Positions 5,578 through 7,439 of a DNA stretch of 7,439 nucleotides are shown in pieces. Under the pieces are notes generated by a model, which searched no databases, was not told the DNA's origin, and saw nothing but the letters and a program-made list of their open reading frames with translations. Source of the stretch: Planococcus sp. (in: firmicutes) (lineage in GTDB: Bacteria > Bacillota > Bacilli > Bacillales_A > Planococcaceae); NCBI GenBank assembly GCA_030147455.1, contig JASKZU010000281.1:1-7439 (forward strand). The letters are read 5' to 3'. The translations under genes were made by a program, and so were the position numbers. Position 1 is the stretch's first letter; the number at the start of each line of letters is the position of its first letter.

Positions 5578-6762
5578 CTATTCAGACTGCTGGGCATGAA
5601 AGTAAATCGAGGCAAACACTTTGGCTGCCGTATTCATGGCTTGCTCGTTAAAGTCAAAATTCTCGTGATGGTGCGGATACACAAGCGCTTCGTCGTCCAT
5701 TTTTGCGCCGACAAAAAAATACGCGCCTGGTTTTGCTTGTGTATAGTAAGAAAAATCTTCCACCGGCATGATCGGATCGATTTCAATGACATTTTTTTCG
5801 CCGATGACCGGGCGTGCAGCAGTGCGGACAAGTTCCGCTGCTTCCGGGTGATTCCACAGCGAGTCATAGCCGGTTTCGATCATGACTTCAGCGCGTGCGC
5901 CCATGGCCGCTGCTACATTTTCAGCAATCGCCCGAACCCGCTCGCCCGCGAGTTTGCGCAGCTCAGGATCAAATACGCGGATGGTTCCTTCCATGACCGC
6001 TTTGCTTGGAATGACGTTGTCGGCGTCTCCCGCATGAAACTTGCCGATCGAGACAACCAGTTCTTTTAAAGGATCGGCGTTTCGGCTGACCACTGATTGC
6101 AGCGCAATCATGATATGGCTGGCTGCGAGAATCGGATCGATGCCTGTATGCGGTTCAGCACCGTGTGTTCCAGAGCCGAAAACATGAATCTTGATGGCGT
6201 CTTCTGAAGCTTGCAAGTAACCGTCGCGAAGATATACTTTGCCTGCTTCCATTTTGCTTTGCAGATGGGCCCCAAAAACCAAATCTACTCCATCGAGACA
6301 GCCGTCGGCAATCATTGCGCGTGCACCGCCTGGGGACAGTTCTTCGCCGAACTGATGAATCAGCACGACTGTTCCGGGAAGCTCATCTTTGACCGCCATC
6401 ATGGCTTTGGCAAAGCCAAGGAGGCCGGCGGTATGCCCGTCGTGGCCGCATGCATGCATGACACCGGGTACCGTTGATTTATAAGGGACATCTTTTTGAT
6501 CGTCAATCGGCAAAGCATCGAAATCGGCGCGAAAGGCAATCGTCTTGCCGGGCTTGCCGCCGCGAATCGTGCCAACGACTCCGCGTCCGCCCACTCCCCG
6601 GCGTACTTCAACGCCCATTTCTTCCAAGCGGTCGGCAATATAGGCTGGCGTTTCCACTTCCTGGTGGGATAATTCGGGATGCATGTGCAGATGGCGCCGA
6701 ATTTTCACCATTTCATTTTGCAATGCATCAATTTGTTCGTATGTATGTTGTGAAATGGTCAT
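5578..6762 (-). CDS. M20-family amidohydrolase / metallopeptidase
   Basis: A 394-residue cytosolic two-metal hydrolase of the M20D aminoacylase type (hippurate hydrolase, N-acyl-L-amino acid amidohydrolase, N-acetyl-diaminopimelate deacetylase group). It shows IRRHLHMHPELSHQE (21-35), RADFDALPI (78-86) and the metal site MHACGHDGHT (Cys105, His107). The catalytic pair is Glu140-Glu141 in HQFGEE, with His166 in GAHL, the dimerisation-domain loop GTHGAEPHTGIDPI (198-211) and a C-terminal HHHENFDFNEQAM (364-376) with the last metal histidine. The ATG at 6762 has AAGGAG nine bases before it and a strong promoter further up. Two loops differ slightly from the usual FQPAEE and GGHGAxPH forms. It diverges from an epimerase-like gene, which suggests acyl-amino acid or dipeptide turnover. 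The exact substrate cannot be told from sequence. Confidence 0.9.
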   Translation of the reverse strand: MTISQHTYEQIDALQNEMVKIRRHLHMHPELSHQEVETPAYIADRLEEMGVEVRRGVGGRGVVGTIRGGKPGKTIAFRADFDALPIDDQKDVPYKSTVPGVMHACGHDGHTAGLLGFAKAMMAVKDELPGTVVLIHQFGEELSPGGARAMIADGCLDGVDLVFGAHLQSKMEAGKVYLRDGYLQASEDAIKIHVFGSGTHGAEPHTGIDPILAASHIMIALQSVVSRNADPLKELVVSIGKFHAGDADNVIPSKAVMEGTIRVFDPELRKLAGERVRAIAENVAAAMGARAEVMIETGYDSLWNHPEAAELVRTAARPVIGEKNVIEIDPIMPVEDFSYYTQAKPGAYFFVGAKMDDEALVYPHHHENFDFNEQAMNTAAKVFASIYFHAQQSE

Positions 6763-6806
6763 CAGGTAAAACTCCTTTTTTGCTTCTTTTTTCTTTTTAT
6801 ACAGCT

Positions 6807-6836
6807 ATTATACGCTGTCTTTCGAGCGACATTCAA
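6807..6836 (-). promoter_or_regulatory. Sigma-A promoter of the M20 gene
   Basis: On the minus strand a perfect TATAAT (6807-6812) sits 18 bp after TTGAAT (6831-6836), about 45 bases before the ATG. A 5-bp inverted repeat (ACAGC 6801-6805 / GCTGT 6814-6818) brackets the -10 box and could be a regulator site, though it is short. Confidence 0.75.
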
Positions 6837-6862
6837 TTTCATAAGCTTTTTCAATAGGTTTT

Positions 6863-6885
6863 ATAGTATAATCATACAATACTAT
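6863..6885. promoter_or_regulatory. Inverted repeat over the -10 region of the epimerase gene
   Basis: ATAGTAT-N9-ATACTAT is a perfect 7-bp inverted repeat of 23 bp overall. It covers a perfect TATAAT at 6867-6872 and a TACAAT at 6875-6880, either of which could be the plus-strand -10; no good -35 is visible, as in activator- or repressor-controlled promoters. It ends 20 bases before the epimerase start codon, in the region shared with the divergent M20 promoter. Confidence 0.5.
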
Positions 6886-6905
6886 TCATAAAGCGAGGGC
6901 TCAGC

Positions 6906-7439
6906 ATGAAGATAACTCAAGCAAGGCTGCATGCAGTGCGGTTTCCATTGCATGAACCATTCATTATTTCCTATGCCACTTACCCAGATATGCCGTCATT
7001 GATTTTAGAATTGGAAACAGAAGATGGCCTTGTTGGATTTGGCGAAGCGGTTCCGGATGAACATGTGACGGGTGAATATTTCGCAGCGAGCTTCGAAGTA
7101 TTGAAAGAGTTGTTTTTGCCTGCCGTTATCGGCATGAACCCGTTTGATATCGAATCTATTCACCATAAGCTGGACAGCCTGCTGTCGGGCAATCCGGCAG
7201 CAAAAGCGGCGATTGATATTGCATGCTACGACTTGATGGGAAAAGCGACAGGCCAGCCGCTGTATAATCTGCTCGGCGGGCAAGCGAAAAGCCGATTGAC
7301 TTATCCGCGTGTTTTGAGCATCGAGCCTCCGGAAGTGATGGCGAAAAAAGCGCAGCAAGCAGTCGAACAAGGATATGATTCGCTGAAACTTAAAGTAGGG
7401 CAGGGCGATGTGCAGTTGGATGTGGAACGGATTTTGGCT
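6906..7439 (+). CDS. Enolase-superfamily enzyme, likely dipeptide epimerase (3' end missing)
   Basis: 178 residues are visible before the window ends, about half of a typical 360-residue protein. The N-terminal capping domain (1-125) has the MLE/dipeptide-epimerase pattern: LETEDGLVGFGEAVPDEHVTG (36-56), SGNPAAKAAIDIACYDLMGK (94-113) and PLYNLLGG (118-125). The barrel starts with TYPRVLSI and reaches the KxK motif at Lys161/Lys163 in SLKLKVG. Lys163 is the expected catalytic base, close in position to Lys162 of Bacillus subtilis L-Ala-D/L-Glu epimerase. The other metal ligands and the second lysine lie beyond the window. ATG 6906 has GAGGG six bases upstream. It probably inverts an amino-acid alpha-carbon, for example in L-Ala-Glu dipeptides from murein, but N-succinylamino acid racemase or another MLE-subgroup reaction cannot be excluded. 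The divergent M20 hydrolase supports peptide or acyl-amino acid catabolism. Confidence 0.85.
   Translation, partial: MKITQARLHAVRFPLHEPFIISYATYPDMPSLILELETEDGLVGFGEAVPDEHVTGEYFAASFEVLKELFLPAVIGMNPFDIESIHHKLDSLLSGNPAAKAAIDIACYDLMGKATGQPLYNLLGGQAKSRLTYPRVLSIEPPEVMAKKAQQAVEQGYDSLKLKVGQGDVQLDVERILA

Noticed and set aside
7005..7370. Minus-strand open frame at the window end
   Set aside because: It is antisense to the enolase-superfamily gene, whose plus-strand frame carries the KxK motif and capping-domain signatures.

Overview
The window looks like chromosomal DNA of a low-to-mid GC Gram-positive bacterium. Purine-rich Shine-Dalgarno sites, hairpin-plus-T-tract terminators, a GTG start and a MarR/YhgE-type locus all point to Bacillales. 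Codon choice and protein style suggest a Planococcaceae-like organism (Planococcus, Planomicrobium or relatives), but that is my inference and I could not test it. I see no mobile element, tRNA/rRNA, CRISPR array or phage gene.

Layout. (1) Positions 1-1863 hold the 3' part of a large secreted zinc metalloprotease with a hyicolysin (M30)-like catalytic core and an immune-inhibitor-A-like beta-sandwich C-terminus; it ends at a strong terminator. (2) Positions 2038-3937 form a two-component locus: a MarR-family repressor with a near-perfect palindrome in its promoter, overlapping a YhgE/Pip-type membrane protein. That membrane protein is split into two reading frames at a TGATG junction and is much shorter than the family norm. 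(3) Positions 4016-5206 encode Kbl (2-amino-3-ketobutyrate CoA ligase), probably from a GTG start, followed by a very strong terminator. (4) Positions 5207-5577 lie between convergent genes. They hold two similar bidirectional hairpins and, between them on the minus strand, a candidate 29-residue membrane peptide with its own promoter and ribosome binding site. (5) Positions 5578-6762 (minus) encode an M20-family amidohydrolase/peptidase. From a shared 143-bp regulatory region it diverges from (6) an enolase-superfamily enzyme of the MLE/dipeptide epimerase type (6906 to the window end, truncated).

How they may work together. The MarR gene and the YhgE/Pip gene overlap and share a promoter, so the repressor very likely controls the exporter-like membrane protein. 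The M20 hydrolase and the epimerase share a divergent promoter region and both act on small acylated amino acids or peptides. A role in salvage of peptides containing D-amino acids (murein peptides) or N-acylated amino acids is plausible but inferred. Kbl acts in threonine/glycine interconversion, but its usual partner threonine dehydrogenase is not next to it here.

Most of this window is ordinary housekeeping and accessory metabolism. The parts most worth a second look are the split, shortened YhgE/Pip gene, the small membrane ORF between twin hairpins, and the two palindromic operator candidates.
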